DNA from: Colwellia hornerae
GTDB taxonomy: Bacteria > Pseudomonadota > Gammaproteobacteria > Enterobacterales > Alteromonadaceae
Length of the DNA stretch: 52,913 nt
Direction of reading: 5' to 3'
Assembly: GCF_007954355.1 (NCBI RefSeq)
Contig: NZ_VOLR01000027.1
Span: 1 to 52,913 of the forward strand
The notes beneath the pieces are model-generated. The model was not told the DNA's origin. It saw nothing but the letters and a program-made list of their open reading frames with translations, and did no database searches. Below, piece after piece: positions 7,780 through 17,206 of this stretch. The position numbers and the translations under genes are program-made. Numbering within the stretch: position 1 is the stretch's first letter; each line of letters opens with the position of its first letter.

Positions 7780-10221
7780 TTAAAAACTTCCTCGAATACC
7801 AACCGTAAAGCCTCGTGCAGGTAATGGTGAAACATTTTTCAAAAATGAGGTATGCACGCGCGCTTGCTCATTGGTAATGTTATTCACTTTAACAAAAGCC
7901 ACCATATCGTCACCCACTGCATCAATGAAAAAATTAACATTTGCATCAAGCATAGTATAACCAGCGGTTTCACTTTCTAATGCCGCCGTGTCTGATTGTT
8001 TAAAGTAATGTGTCGCGCTAAGCTCGGCAGAATATTTATCAGTAATATAGTTGAATTGACCACCGACACGCATCGGCGGAATTCGGGGTAAATTATCATT
8101 GTTATTATCGGTAAGTTTTGCACGAATATAATCAGTGAACAGTGTCGCTTTCAGTGAAGGCGTTACCTGATAAAAAAACTCGGCTTCTACGCCATACATC
8201 ACCACATTATTTTGTTGGAATACATAGACTGGTAAGCCGGTACTTTCCTCGATATTATTTTCTTCGATAGCTTCATCGTGGCTCTCATGCCCATCTTCTG
8301 CAAATAGCCCAGTATTCGCTTGATAATAATAATCGTCTATATGATTATAAAAAGCACTGGCCACAAAACCAAAGTCACCTTCAAATTTTCTCCAAGTAAG
8401 ATCTAGATTATAGGCCGTCTCTAATGCAACATTTTGGTCAGACATGTCTACATGTAGCTCATGATTTTCTTCATGTACTGAAAATAACGCACCTACTTCA
8501 TAAGTATTTGTGCCTATGTGTGCCCCGTTAGAAAACAGTTCACTCGCTGAAGGAGCACGCTGGGAGAAAGCAGCAGAAACACCGATATTATAACCTGGTG
8601 AATATCCCCATACCGCGCCTAAAGAAGCACTAATAGGCGTAAATTTCTGCTTAATAAAATGAAACGATTCTTCGCTATAACTATCGAGACCATCAGTATG
8701 GTCATCATGTAAATCTCCGGCACTACTGGCATTCAACTTTACTTGTTCAATACGTGCACCTACTTGCCATAAAACATTATTTATATGTTTTTCTTCGAGC
8801 CAAGCTAGAGCAATTGATTCTGTACTTGAAGGGGGAGTGAATGCCTCTTCTCCAACAGCATCAAAATCACTCTCTTTGTAATGTAATGTCCAAGCCCCTT
8901 TCCAACCATCAACAGCTTGATGGTATAGGTCAAAGCGTGTTTCTAACATTTCATTATTAAATTGGGTGCCAACAATGCCACCTTCGATTTCTTGATGTTG
9001 GTAATCGGTGTATGCCGCTTTACTTACTAACCGATTAATAAAGCTATCTTCAAAACTAATTTCACTGAGCAACTGATAACGGTCTTGTACTAAATCACCA
9101 AAGACAGCAGCTTCACCACCACTAGCAGTGACCATTTCTTGATGTTCTTCTTCGCTGTGCTCTGCATGTCCAGGAATACCATAAGTTCTCTCCATTCGGC
9201 CATAAGATAAGCCAACATAGCCTGCATCGAATAAATAACTTGAGCCGACAGTAAAGCCTGATGATTTAGAGGCACTGTTCTCTAGCACACCTTTTGTTTC
9301 TTCTTCTGAGTGTTCTTCATCATGGATATCTTCATCATGATTCTCTTCTGCTGTTGCATATCCCGGAATCTTATAATCATTTGACTGACGCCAAAAAGCG
9401 TCAAGATGTAAGGCAAAATTCTTATAGCCACTGTTAATATTTAAGGTCGCTTCATTTTCGTCGGCAACATCATTATGTTTAAGTAAATAATCTACTTGGT
9501 TATCAGTGGTTTTTGGTACTCTATTATCAACAACATTGACAACACCGCCTATGGCACCACTACCATAAAAAAGCGTTGATGGCCCACGTAACACTTCTAC
9601 CTGTTGTGCGGTACCGGCTTCTGCAGCAACCGCATGATCTGGACCAACACGAGAAGCATCACCAACGTCTAAACCATTTTGTGTGATCAATACTCTTGGT
9701 CCGTCCATACCCCGGATTATCGGGCTGCTTGCTACTGGCCCAAAGTAACTTGAATGTACGCCAACTTCGTTTTTGAGTGTTTCACCTAATGTCGACGCTT
9801 GCTTTAAGCGCAAGTCGTCACCTGAAATAACATTGACCGGTAATGCTGACTCAATACTTGATGAATGTAAGGGTGTCGCGTAAACATCGATCACTTCCAT
9901 GACCGTAGCACGCATTGAAATTGTTACCTCGCTCAAGTCTTGCTCGGTGATGGTGAAGTACTCGTTGACATGACTAAAGTTTTTGGCGCTAACGTGCAGT
10001 TCTACTTTACCAGCACCAATATCACTAAAAGTAAATTCGCCCTTTTCATCAGTAACGGCTTTATATTTGGTATTAACCAAAGAAACGTTAGCTTTCGCAA
10101 TGCTGTTACCATCGGCATCAAGTACTACGCCTGAAAATTTTTGTGCATGACTGGCAGCACCGACTATTAATAACGAGAAGGCACACAAAGGTGCAATTTT
10201 ATTGATATAAATTGATTTCAT
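7780..10221 (-). CDS. znuD: TonB-dependent receptor, ZnuD-like (probable outer-membrane zinc receptor)
   Basis: 813 residues. Signal peptide at about 1-26, then a carboxypeptidase-regulatory-like beta domain (about 28-100), a plug domain (about 115-230, with PIIRGMDGPRVLITQNG and QVEVLRGPSTLFYGSGAIGGVVNVVD) and a beta-barrel ending in the expected terminal Phe (GIRGSF). The extracellular parts carry several His/Asp/Glu-rich clusters, such as EENHDEDIHDEEHSEEE, HAEHSEEEHQE, DLHDDHTDG and DGHESHDE, the hallmark of zinc receptors of the ZnuD type. It follows a small CxxC exported protein by 93 bases, behind a Zur-box-like operator, which supports zinc. Zinc specificity is inferred; copper or another metal is possible. 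The start ATG 10221 has a GGA-type RBS. Confidence 0.87.
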   Translation of the reverse strand: MKSIYINKIAPLCAFSLLIVGAASHAQKFSGVVLDADGNSIAKANVSLVNTKYKAVTDEKGEFTFSDIGAGKVELHVSAKNFSHVNEYFTITEQDLSEVTISMRATVMEVIDVYATPLHSSSIESALPVNVISGDDLRLKQASTLGETLKNEVGVHSSYFGPVASSPIIRGMDGPRVLITQNGLDVGDASRVGPDHAVAAEAGTAQQVEVLRGPSTLFYGSGAIGGVVNVVDNRVPKTTDNQVDYLLKHNDVADENEATLNINSGYKNFALHLDAFWRQSNDYKIPGYATAEENHDEDIHDEEHSEEETKGVLENSASKSSGFTVGSSYLFDAGYVGLSYGRMERTYGIPGHAEHSEEEHQEMVTASGGEAAVFGDLVQDRYQLLSEISFEDSFINRLVSKAAYTDYQHQEIEGGIVGTQFNNEMLETRFDLYHQAVDGWKGAWTLHYKESDFDAVGEEAFTPPSSTESIALAWLEEKHINNVLWQVGARIEQVKLNASSAGDLHDDHTDGLDSYSEESFHFIKQKFTPISASLGAVWGYSPGYNIGVSAAFSQRAPSASELFSNGAHIGTNTYEVGALFSVHEENHELHVDMSDQNVALETAYNLDLTWRKFEGDFGFVASAFYNHIDDYYYQANTGLFAEDGHESHDEAIEENNIEESTGLPVYVFQQNNVVMYGVEAEFFYQVTPSLKATLFTDYIRAKLTDNNNDNLPRIPPMRVGGQFNYITDKYSAELSATHYFKQSDTAALESETAGYTMLDANVNFFIDAVGDDMVAFVKVNNITNEQARVHTSFLKNVSPLPARGFTVGIRGSF

Positions 10222-10314
10222 TTTTTTTCCAATAGATAAATCTAAAGAAGATTAGCGATTAAGCCAACTTCCTAATATTTTGATTTTTGATTTTTGAACT
10301 AACGTTAATTTTAT

Positions 10315-10626
10315 CTATTGAACAGGAGGGGCACGTAACTGCGGTATCAAATAATGTGGTGTGTAACGATTAACTATAATTAATGTTTGCGTGAGTTCTT
10401 GGTAGCTGGTGACGTTAACCAGTTTTAATGTGATAGTATTCTTTAGCGTGTCAATGTTGTGCTGACACAGCTTACACTGCTGTAATTCAACATTGTCAGG
10501 TATCAATTCACCGTGCGAACTATGACTAAACGTTACACACAGAAATGCAGACATGATCAATAAGCTTATTATTGATTGCCGACTCTGTGAAAAAAACTGG
10601 GTGAATAAAAAGTAATTACTACGCAT
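10315..10626 (-). CDS. Small exported CxxC protein of the zinc-receptor operon
   Basis: 103 residues with a hydrophobic N-terminal segment (about 18-34) and a likely signal cleavage after SHSSHG (near 39). The mature part of about 64 residues starts with ELQQCKLCQHN, i.e. C51-x2-C54-x-H56, a possible metal-binding or redox site. No family is recognised. The gene sits first behind the Zur-like promoter and 93 bases ahead of the ZnuD-like receptor, so a periplasmic role in zinc handling is plausible. The predicted transcription start is only about 4 bases before ATG 10626, so the mRNA would be almost leaderless; the alternative is initiation at M25 (10554), which lacks an RBS and the basic N-region of a signal peptide. 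Confidence 0.7.
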   Translation of the reverse strand: MRSNYFLFTQFFSQSRQSIISLLIMSAFLCVTFSHSSHGELIPDNVELQQCKLCQHNIDTLKNTITLKLVNVTSYQELTQTLIIVNRYTPHYLIPQLRAPPVQ

Positions 10627-10628
10627 AA

Positions 10629-10647
10629 GTTGTTACATTATAACAAC
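10629..10647 (-). promoter_or_regulatory. Zur-box-like operator
   Basis: The 19-base inverted repeat gttgtta-N5-taacaac contains a 15-base core (10631-10645) that differs from the gammaproteobacterial Zur core TGTTATANTATAACA (recalled from the literature) at one position. It covers the -10 element of the promoter described separately, the classical layout for repression by zinc-loaded Zur. Confidence 0.75.
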
Positions 10648-10663
10648 TGAAGCTGTTTTTCAA
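10637..10663 (-). promoter_or_regulatory. Sigma-70 promoter of the zinc-receptor operon
   Basis: On the minus strand a TTGAAA -35 (10658-10663) and a perfect TATAAT -10 (10637-10642) are 15 bases apart. The -10 lies inside the Zur-like inverted repeat. The start of transcription would be near 10630. Confidence 0.65.
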
Positions 10664-10751
10664 TCCCCCTTAATAAAAATCGCTATTATTATTTGCTAGG
10701 TTATTGCTACTTTAATGTTACGCAAAGGATTTAGCGCTTAGTCGCGCCCAT

Positions 10752-10795
10752 AAAAAAAGTCACCCGCAATTTGTTGCCAAATAGCTGATGACTTT
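10752..10795 (-). terminator. Probable terminator of the yhdP-nitrilase-tldD end of the operon
   Basis: On the minus strand AAAGTCA pairs with TGACTTT around a loop of about 27 bases, followed by a run of seven T. It lies 28 bases past the tldD stop. The long loop makes it imperfect. Confidence 0.5.
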
Positions 10796-10822
10796 CTTAA
10801 AAGTAAATGGTTCAGGGTTTAA

Positions 10823-12262
10823 CTACTGGGTACCACCAATCGTCATTTCATCAATTTTCAAGGTTGGTTGACCGACACCAACCGGAATACTTTGTCCATC
10901 TTTGCCACAAACGCCAACGCCAGCATCAAGTTTCAAATCATTACCAACCATGCTGACATTTTTCATCGCTTCAGGACCACTACCAATTAACGTAGCGCCT
11001 TTTATTGGCGTAGTAATTTCACCATTTTCAATGAGGTAAGCTTCAGAGCTGGTGAAAACAAACTTTCCAGAGGTAATATCAACTTGACCACCAGCAAAAT
11101 GTGGCGCGTAGATCCCCTTTTTCACTGACTTAATAATCTCTTTTGGATCATGTTCACCTGCAAGCATGTAAGTATTCGTCATTCTAGGCATTGGCAAATG
11201 CGCATAAGACTCACGACGACCATTACCCGTAGGAGCGACTCCCATTAATTTAGCATTATGCTTGTCTTGCATATAACCTTTCAAAATACCTTTTTCAATC
11301 AATACATTGTATTGTCCTGGCGTGCCTTCATCATCGATTGAAATTGAACCACGACGATTAGCAATTGTGCCATCATCAACAATAGTACATAAATCAGAAG
11401 TCACTTTTTGACCAATTTTACCTGAAAATGCGGACGAACCTTTACGGTTAAAATCACCTTCTAAACCATGACCAACCGCTTCATGTAATAACACACCTGG
11501 CCAACCTGAGCCTAGTACAACAGGTAACATGCCAGCAGGTGACTCTATTGCCACTACATTAACTAAGGCTTGGCGAACCGCTTCTTCGGCATAAGCTAAA
11601 TAACGTGCTTTGCCATTTTCAAGTTCAAAGAAATAGCTATAATCAGTTCGAGCACCACCGCCAGCACTGCCACGTTCACGTTTACCATTATCTTCAACTA
11701 ATACTGAACAATTTAAGCGAACCAATGGTCGTATATCGGTAGCAAAAGTGCCATCGCTAGCCGCCACTAATATTTTTTCATAAACACCAGACAAACTGAC
11801 AATAACCTGCTGAACACGTTTGTCCACTGAACGTGCATGGGCTTCAATTTCATGCATTAAGGTAATTTTTTGTTCTTGCGCTAAACTGCCTAAAGGATCG
11901 GTTGGTTGATAAACGGCTTTCACTGTTTGATTTTTAAAGGCGAGTACTCGTCCATTTTGGTCAGCATTGGCAATGCCTTTAGCGGCATCTGCTGCTTTTT
12001 TCAAAGCGATAGGAGAGATATCATCAGAGTAAGCAAAACCAGTTTTTTCGCCTGAAATTGCGCGCACGCCAACACCACGTTCAATATTATATGAACCTTC
12101 TTTGACAATGCCATCTTCTAGCATCCATGACTCATGACAGCTCGACTGAAAGTACAAGTCGGCTAAATCAATGTTACGTTGATATATATTGTTTAACGTT
12201 TGATCTAAAAGATCTCGGTCAATTTGGCTATCGGCTAAAAGTTCACGTTCAACACTATTCAT
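10823..12262 (-). CDS. tldD: Metalloprotease TldD
   Basis: About 480 residues, full length for TldD. The zinc-protease signature HEAVGH with downstream acidic residues ([12 protein letters not shown], about residues 260-271) is intact, and the Gly-rich C-terminal half of the family ([43 protein letters not shown]) is present. With TldE it forms a cytosolic peptidase that matures microcin B17 and degrades the CcdA antitoxin in E. coli; the partner gene is not in this window. The start is taken as ATG 12262; a GTG nine bases further up (12271) is possible. It ends the conserved yhdP-nitrilase-tldD string, 26 bases or less after the nitrilase stop. Confidence 0.95.
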   Translation of the reverse strand: MNSVERELLADSQIDRDLLDQTLNNIYQRNIDLADLYFQSSCHESWMLEDGIVKEGSYNIERGVGVRAISGEKTGFAYSDDISPIALKKAADAAKGIANADQNGRVLAFKNQTVKAVYQPTDPLGSLAQEQKITLMHEIEAHARSVDKRVQQVIVSLSGVYEKILVAASDGTFATDIRPLVRLNCSVLVEDNGKRERGSAGGGARTDYSYFFELENGKARYLAYAEEAVRQALVNVVAIESPAGMLPVVLGSGWPGVLLHEAVGHGLEGDFNRKGSSAFSGKIGQKVTSDLCTIVDDGTIANRRGSISIDDEGTPGQYNVLIEKGILKGYMQDKHNAKLMGVAPTGNGRRESYAHLPMPRMTNTYMLAGEHDPKEIIKSVKKGIYAPHFAGGQVDITSGKFVFTSSEAYLIENGEITTPIKGATLIGSGPEAMKNVSMVGNDLKLDAGVGVCGKDGQSIPVGVGQPTLKIDEMTIGGTQ

Positions 12263-12288
12263 ATTTTTCACTTATCGTATTAATTTAT

Positions 12289-13125
12289 TTAATTTGGGCG
12301 TTTTAATGTGCTTTCAAATTGATTATGTTCAGTAACAGGCATTGCTGCTCTTACTTTATCTAGTTCGTGACGGGAAAATTCAACACTAATACTACCAATA
12401 CCTTGCTCTATACAGCTAAGTATTTCTCCCCAAGGACTGATAATCATACTGTGTCCCCATGTTTCTCTACCATTAAGATGCGTGCCTTGTTGACCTGCAG
12501 CTACAATATACACTTGATTTTCAATAGCACGTGCTTGCAATAAAGTCTGCCAATGTGCTTTACCGGTCACCACAGTAAAAGCACTCGGTACGGTAATAAT
12601 ATCAGCACCTAACAAGCGGAGTTGGCGATAAAGTTCAGGAAACCTCAGGTCATAACAAATTGTTAAGCCAATGTTTACTGTCGCTGCTTGCCAACAACAA
12701 ATTTTATCACCCGCTTGAGTATAGCGAGATTCTCGATAACTTTTTTCGTTATCTTCAACATTAACATCGAATAAATGAATTTTATCGTACTGTATTAACT
12801 CATGACCTTGCGGTGAAAAAACACAACTACTGTTAGTAAACTTATCTTCAATTTTAGCTGAAGTTACCAGAGGAATACTGCCAGCGACCAAAAACACTTG
12901 ATATTTTTTAGCTAACCTTGCCAGCTTGTCCTTTAATGACCGTTTAGAAACAGCTAACTGCTCCGCGTCTTTTCCTCCAAAAAATAAACAACACTCAGGT
13001 AAAACAACAATATGTTCATCACTCGCTGCAGCTGGCGTTAGACGGGCTAATTCAGCATCAATGCTAACCAGGTTTTCTTCAACATTCGGGACAGAGCATA
13101 GTTGTATTGCCGTAAGTCTAACCAT
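12289..13125 (-). CDS. Carbon-nitrogen hydrolase (nitrilase family, Nit-like amidase)
   Basis: 278 residues, single-domain cytosolic alpha-beta-beta-alpha enzyme. The catalytic triad of the superfamily is visible: E44 (VVLPECC), K115 (YDKIHLFDV) and C157 (GLTICYDLRFPELYRQL). The CYDLRFPELYR motif and overall length resemble Nit1-type deaminated-glutathione amidases and close relatives (omega-amidases); the substrate is inferred only. It overlaps the end of yhdP by 8 bases and sits directly before tldD, an arrangement I recall in several marine gammaproteobacteria whereas E. coli has yhdP followed directly by tldD. Confidence 0.88.
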   Translation of the reverse strand: MVRLTAIQLCSVPNVEENLVSIDAELARLTPAAASDEHIVVLPECCLFFGGKDAEQLAVSKRSLKDKLARLAKKYQVFLVAGSIPLVTSAKIEDKFTNSSCVFSPQGHELIQYDKIHLFDVNVEDNEKSYRESRYTQAGDKICCWQAATVNIGLTICYDLRFPELYRQLRLLGADIITVPSAFTVVTGKAHWQTLLQARAIENQVYIVAAGQQGTHLNGRETWGHSMIISPWGEILSCIEQGIGSISVEFSRHELDKVRAAMPVTEHNQFESTLKRPN

Positions 13126-16100
13126 CTAGGTTCATTTCCTTGTGATCTTTTATACCTTCTATTTCATTTCCCGGAGTGACCGGGGTAATATTGTTTTGAT
13201 CAGGAATAGTATCAATAACTTCAGGTGGCGTTGAACGGCCAACTTTTATGTTCTGGGTTTTTTTATCAACAACTTTTACTACCGGCAACTCAATAGGGCC
13301 AGTAACTTCAATTTTATATTCTGAAACAACTTGTGAGGTAATAACACCATCAAGGGCCAAAGCACCAATAAAGGTTAACGGGTTTAATGTCGCTATCCAG
13401 GCAATAGCCGGTAAGCTTGAGGTTAAATTTGGCTTATAAGACATTTTATAATCAAGCACTTGATCGTTTAAGTTGGTATTGCCTTTTATAGATAAGTCGC
13501 CTGCCGCGCCTTTCATAAAAGTATTATCGGTATAAACAACACCATTTTTGACCTCAAAATCTCCTTTAATGGCATCGTAAAACATACCATCACTAAAAAT
13601 ATCTCGAAAGTCGAACTTCAATTTACGAACTAGCGACTGCAAGCTGAGTAATGAGAATGCTCGCGCTTGATCTGGTACTTCAGCTAAATATCCGTCTGAA
13701 AGTTTAACTTGGCTGGTACCGTTAAAACTTTCTATCGCGAAGTCTAAAGGGCTACCTGTCCAGTTAAAGTTATAGTTCAAGTCCAACTCACTGTCTTTTA
13801 TTGTTGAAGGGTAACCTAATCTCTCGACTTCTTGGTCAACATTTTTCGCCTTTAATTTACCTATAATGGTGGTTTGCGAAACGTCTGCAGTATGCTGCCA
13901 GCTGGCATCAAAACTTAATTGTGTTTTACCGCGTGTCGCCGTAAATTTTTTGATGGTTAACGTATCGACAGCAGATCGCTCAATAGAAAAGTCAACTTCA
14001 CCAAAATCAAATTTTCCATAGCTACAACTCGCACATTTTGCACGAATAGGTGGAATATTAGCGAAAATAATATTGTTACTGAGTGGCTCTGCTGATGGTT
14101 TTTTAACAACGCTTTCAACGGCAAGCTCGTCATTAGGCGTTAGGTGAATAAAATCCGCATCAAGCTCTATGCCTTGTTGATGCCAATCAGGATAAAATTT
14201 AGCTTTAATACGTGTTTCTTTGGCTTGTAATTCAAGTAACCACCATTGCTTTTCATCGTTGAGGTTAAAAGAGACCTCGCTTAGTGCTTGTCCAAGAATA
14301 TCAAGTTTTTCAACCTTGCCACGGATACGTTTAGGCGCACTTAACAGTGCAACATTATCCGCGGTTGTATCTACGGACGCTTGCTCGATACTATCAAGAA
14401 TATCAAAGATTAATGGTTGCCATTCGGTTACTGAGGCGGTGGCTAAGTTTGTAGTGATATGAAAGCCTTCAGTCGGTAATAACATATGCTCAGTACCTAG
14501 TACTAAATGTGCTTTAGTAAATTGCACTTTGCTATGATTTAACTCGCCATAAAAATTCAGTTCATCACCGATTTGTGCGTAAAGTACTGATAAATTTTCC
14601 TCTCCAGAAACTTTTACCGCAACATTAAGTACATCATTGGCTATTTTTTTATAAGGCGCAGGTAATGAAAGTGCTATTTTTTCTAAGGTAGAGTCCAGCA
14701 ATAACTCATAACTAAAACCACCTTGGTGGTGCATCTTTAGCGTTAAATCACCTTGCCACGCTAACAGACCCTGACCATATTTCTCAAGTAATTCTGGTAG
14801 CTCTTTTTTCCAAGCGGTCTCTGGCCACTGGGCTTGTAGGTTAATCAATGTTTGATAATATTTACTGTCGGTATCCTGAGCTTTTACCTTAAGTGCTAAG
14901 GGCATTTTTCGCCAATTTAACGTGAGTCCTTGCGTCTTTATTACGTCATTTGCGTAGCTTAACTCACCATTCACCTCGGTAAAGTTCATGGTAGGTGATT
15001 GCAACGCTATTTTATTATTTTTGAATTCAACCTTACCACTCGCCACAGCACTGTCGAGATCATTTAAAGGTAAATTTAGTGCAAAGCTACCCGAAATATT
15101 TTCTGAGACCTGTAGCTGATTTAGTGTCTCGCCAACCGTGTCTGCCATCGGACTATTATTCATCAAGTCGCTTACCGCTTCGGGTTGGGTATCTTTAAAG
15201 TTGGCGGCAACCGTTAATATTTGTTGGCCGGCTAAATCATCAATAGCAACCTTAACACCGGTGACATCTAAGCCAGTAAGTTCACCACCTCGACCAGTAA
15301 TTAGCATGCTGTTATTGGTAAAATTTAAGTTCGCGTCAAAATCATTAATCACCGGCCAACTTGGATCAAACTGAAATTTACTTTTAGTCAATTCAGCATT
15401 GACAACAAAAACACCACTATTGTCTTCAAACGGGAATTTATCTAGTGGGCCATTAAAAAGCACTTGAGCTTGTTCAAACTCCCCATCAATAATGGCTAAG
15501 TTTAAGTAATCGACCAGATCCTGTCCCATCAGTAGATGTGGATAAAAATAGTTTGCGAGCTTAGCATCACCCTGATGGACATTAGCGAGTAATGCCATCG
15601 TGATCGTTTCATTTTCCAGCGCTTTAATTTCTACATCGGCGGTAGCATGAAGTTGTTTTGATATCATTTCGATTTGCTGAACTTTCACCAATAACTCAAC
15701 ATGGTTAAAGTCGACATCAACTTGAGCAGCAATCGATTGGTATGGAATGGGATAAAGAAAGTGTTGGTTAAAATCTAGCTCGCCATTTTCAGCTAACAAC
15801 TTAATCTGCAAGTTTTGTTGGGCGAAGGAAAGTTCACCACTGACATTTTCAACGCCGGGGATCCCTTGACTAAACGAAGAGGTCACCTCAGAAAATTGCG
15901 CCACGGCTTTAATATCATCATCACTATTAAGTAGGTAAACATCCGTTATCTGTCCAACCGGTGCAAGGCCATTTAATAAGGTTTCACTTTCAGGGTGGCC
16001 AGAAAAAAGCGGATAAAGATCAGCTAAACCAAATAGCTCTAATGAAGAAATATACGTTAGCAAGCCATTGGCGGTTCTTTTCGTACTGATGCTCAAAGGC

Positions 16101-17059
16101 TGCCAAGCTTTATTATTAGTGTAGAACTTCAGTGGCGTGGTCGTCGTGGTTATGTTCTCAGCATCATCAAAATTTTCAACCAGTATATTCCCTTCACCGA
16201 TACGAATGCTGTGTAATTCATCTTTAAAAAGCCAGCTCACTTCATTATCGCCTAACGCGATTTGTAATCTATTGGCTTTACCTTTATTTAGCGTGTACCA
16301 AGCACTAAAATTAACCGATGAGTAAGTCTTTTCATTTTCGATAGCAAAAATAGTATCTAGCCAAGGAGTTACATTAAGCTTATTCGCTTCAAAGTATAGT
16401 TGACCACTTAAATCACGAAGATCTTGTCCAGATGCATCAAGATTAAATTTAATATTGTTAGACGTTAATCCGTCAATAAGCATACTTCCGGTAGCTCGGT
16501 GATGATTACCGTTATTTACCCAAGCAAGCTGATCGATCAGAAAGGTTCGCGTTTTCGACTCGTCTTGCAGGGTAATATTGCTGTTTATTAATGAAAAGCG
16601 ATTAATTTGCTGGAATAAAACATCGCTGATGGTATCAATAATCGAGCTATCTTTTGCGGTTTTATCTTTTGTTGTTAGCAGTGTTTTATCCAAAAAAACT
16701 TGCGCACCAGCCAAAGTTATATCTTGAGAAATCAACTTTTGATGGCGTAAACTTCCCCAAAAATCAAAGGTCAGTTCCATACGAGCCACAAATATATTGG
16801 CCGTTTCAGTATCAAGCACATTAACTTTTTCAAAAACTATTGTCGGCCCGTCAACCTCCCATTCCATGCTCAAAGAGCCTATGGTTACATTGCTATCATA
16901 AGTTTCATTGAGATAATATTGTAAGTCTTGATGAAAGTTATGTGCGTAGGGCAAGGATAAACGAAACGCACTGATCAGCACCGCAAAAAGCACTAACAAA
17001 ATTGCCAATACTTTATACAGTCGATTTAACCAACGATTCGAAACAGCTGAAATACTCAT
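13118..17059 (-). CDS. yhdP: YhdP family AsmA-like envelope protein
   Basis: 1313 residues, close to the roughly 1270 of E. coli YhdP. One N-terminal membrane segment (about 15-35: VLAILLVLFAVLISAFRL) is followed by a very long periplasmic part of repeating beta-groove (AsmA/TamB-like) structure and a conserved C-terminal AsmA-2-like region (about 1090-1270, KGDFEVKNGVVYTDNTFMKG and PLTFIGALALDGVITSQVVSEY). YhdP with TamB and YdbH carries phospholipids from inner to outer membrane in E. coli. The last ~45 residues are a Pro/Asn-rich tail. It lies 147 bases after rng and overlaps the nitrilase gene by 8 bases, so translation is probably coupled. Confidence 0.92.
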   Translation of the reverse strand: MSISAVSNRWLNRLYKVLAILLVLFAVLISAFRLSLPYAHNFHQDLQYYLNETYDSNVTIGSLSMEWEVDGPTIVFEKVNVLDTETANIFVARMELTFDFWGSLRHQKLISQDITLAGAQVFLDKTLLTTKDKTAKDSSIIDTISDVLFQQINRFSLINSNITLQDESKTRTFLIDQLAWVNNGNHHRATGSMLIDGLTSNNIKFNLDASGQDLRDLSGQLYFEANKLNVTPWLDTIFAIENEKTYSSVNFSAWYTLNKGKANRLQIALGDNEVSWLFKDELHSIRIGEGNILVENFDDAENITTTTTPLKFYTNNKAWQPLSISTKRTANGLLTYISSLELFGLADLYPLFSGHPESETLLNGLAPVGQITDVYLLNSDDDIKAVAQFSEVTSSFSQGIPGVENVSGELSFAQQNLQIKLLAENGELDFNQHFLYPIPYQSIAAQVDVDFNHVELLVKVQQIEMISKQLHATADVEIKALENETITMALLANVHQGDAKLANYFYPHLLMGQDLVDYLNLAIIDGEFEQAQVLFNGPLDKFPFEDNSGVFVVNAELTKSKFQFDPSWPVINDFDANLNFTNNSMLITGRGGELTGLDVTGVKVAIDDLAGQQILTVAANFKDTQPEAVSDLMNNSPMADTVGETLNQLQVSENISGSFALNLPLNDLDSAVASGKVEFKNNKIALQSPTMNFTEVNGELSYANDVIKTQGLTLNWRKMPLALKVKAQDTDSKYYQTLINLQAQWPETAWKKELPELLEKYGQGLLAWQGDLTLKMHHQGGFSYELLLDSTLEKIALSLPAPYKKIANDVLNVAVKVSGEENLSVLYAQIGDELNFYGELNHSKVQFTKAHLVLGTEHMLLPTEGFHITTNLATASVTEWQPLIFDILDSIEQASVDTTADNVALLSAPKRIRGKVEKLDILGQALSEVSFNLNDEKQWWLLELQAKETRIKAKFYPDWHQQGIELDADFIHLTPNDELAVESVVKKPSAEPLSNNIIFANIPPIRAKCASCSYGKFDFGEVDFSIERSAVDTLTIKKFTATRGKTQLSFDASWQHTADVSQTTIIGKLKAKNVDQEVERLGYPSTIKDSELDLNYNFNWTGSPLDFAIESFNGTSQVKLSDGYLAEVPDQARAFSLLSLQSLVRKLKFDFRDIFSDGMFYDAIKGDFEVKNGVVYTDNTFMKGAAGDLSIKGNTNLNDQVLDYKMSYKPNLTSSLPAIAWIATLNPLTFIGALALDGVITSQVVSEYKIEVTGPIELPVVKVVDKKTQNIKVGRSTPPEVIDTIPDQNNITPVTPGNEIEGIKDHKEMNLDG

Positions 17060-17206
17060 AAAACGAATTTACTACACACTCAATTATCTTAATTTTTAAC
17101 TTACGGTGATTAATCTATTTACCGTAAAATTAGGTTTAGTCTGGAACTATAAACCTGTAGTTCAGGATCTCAATGACACTACTGGCCTTTTATCAATAGT
17201 TTTTAA

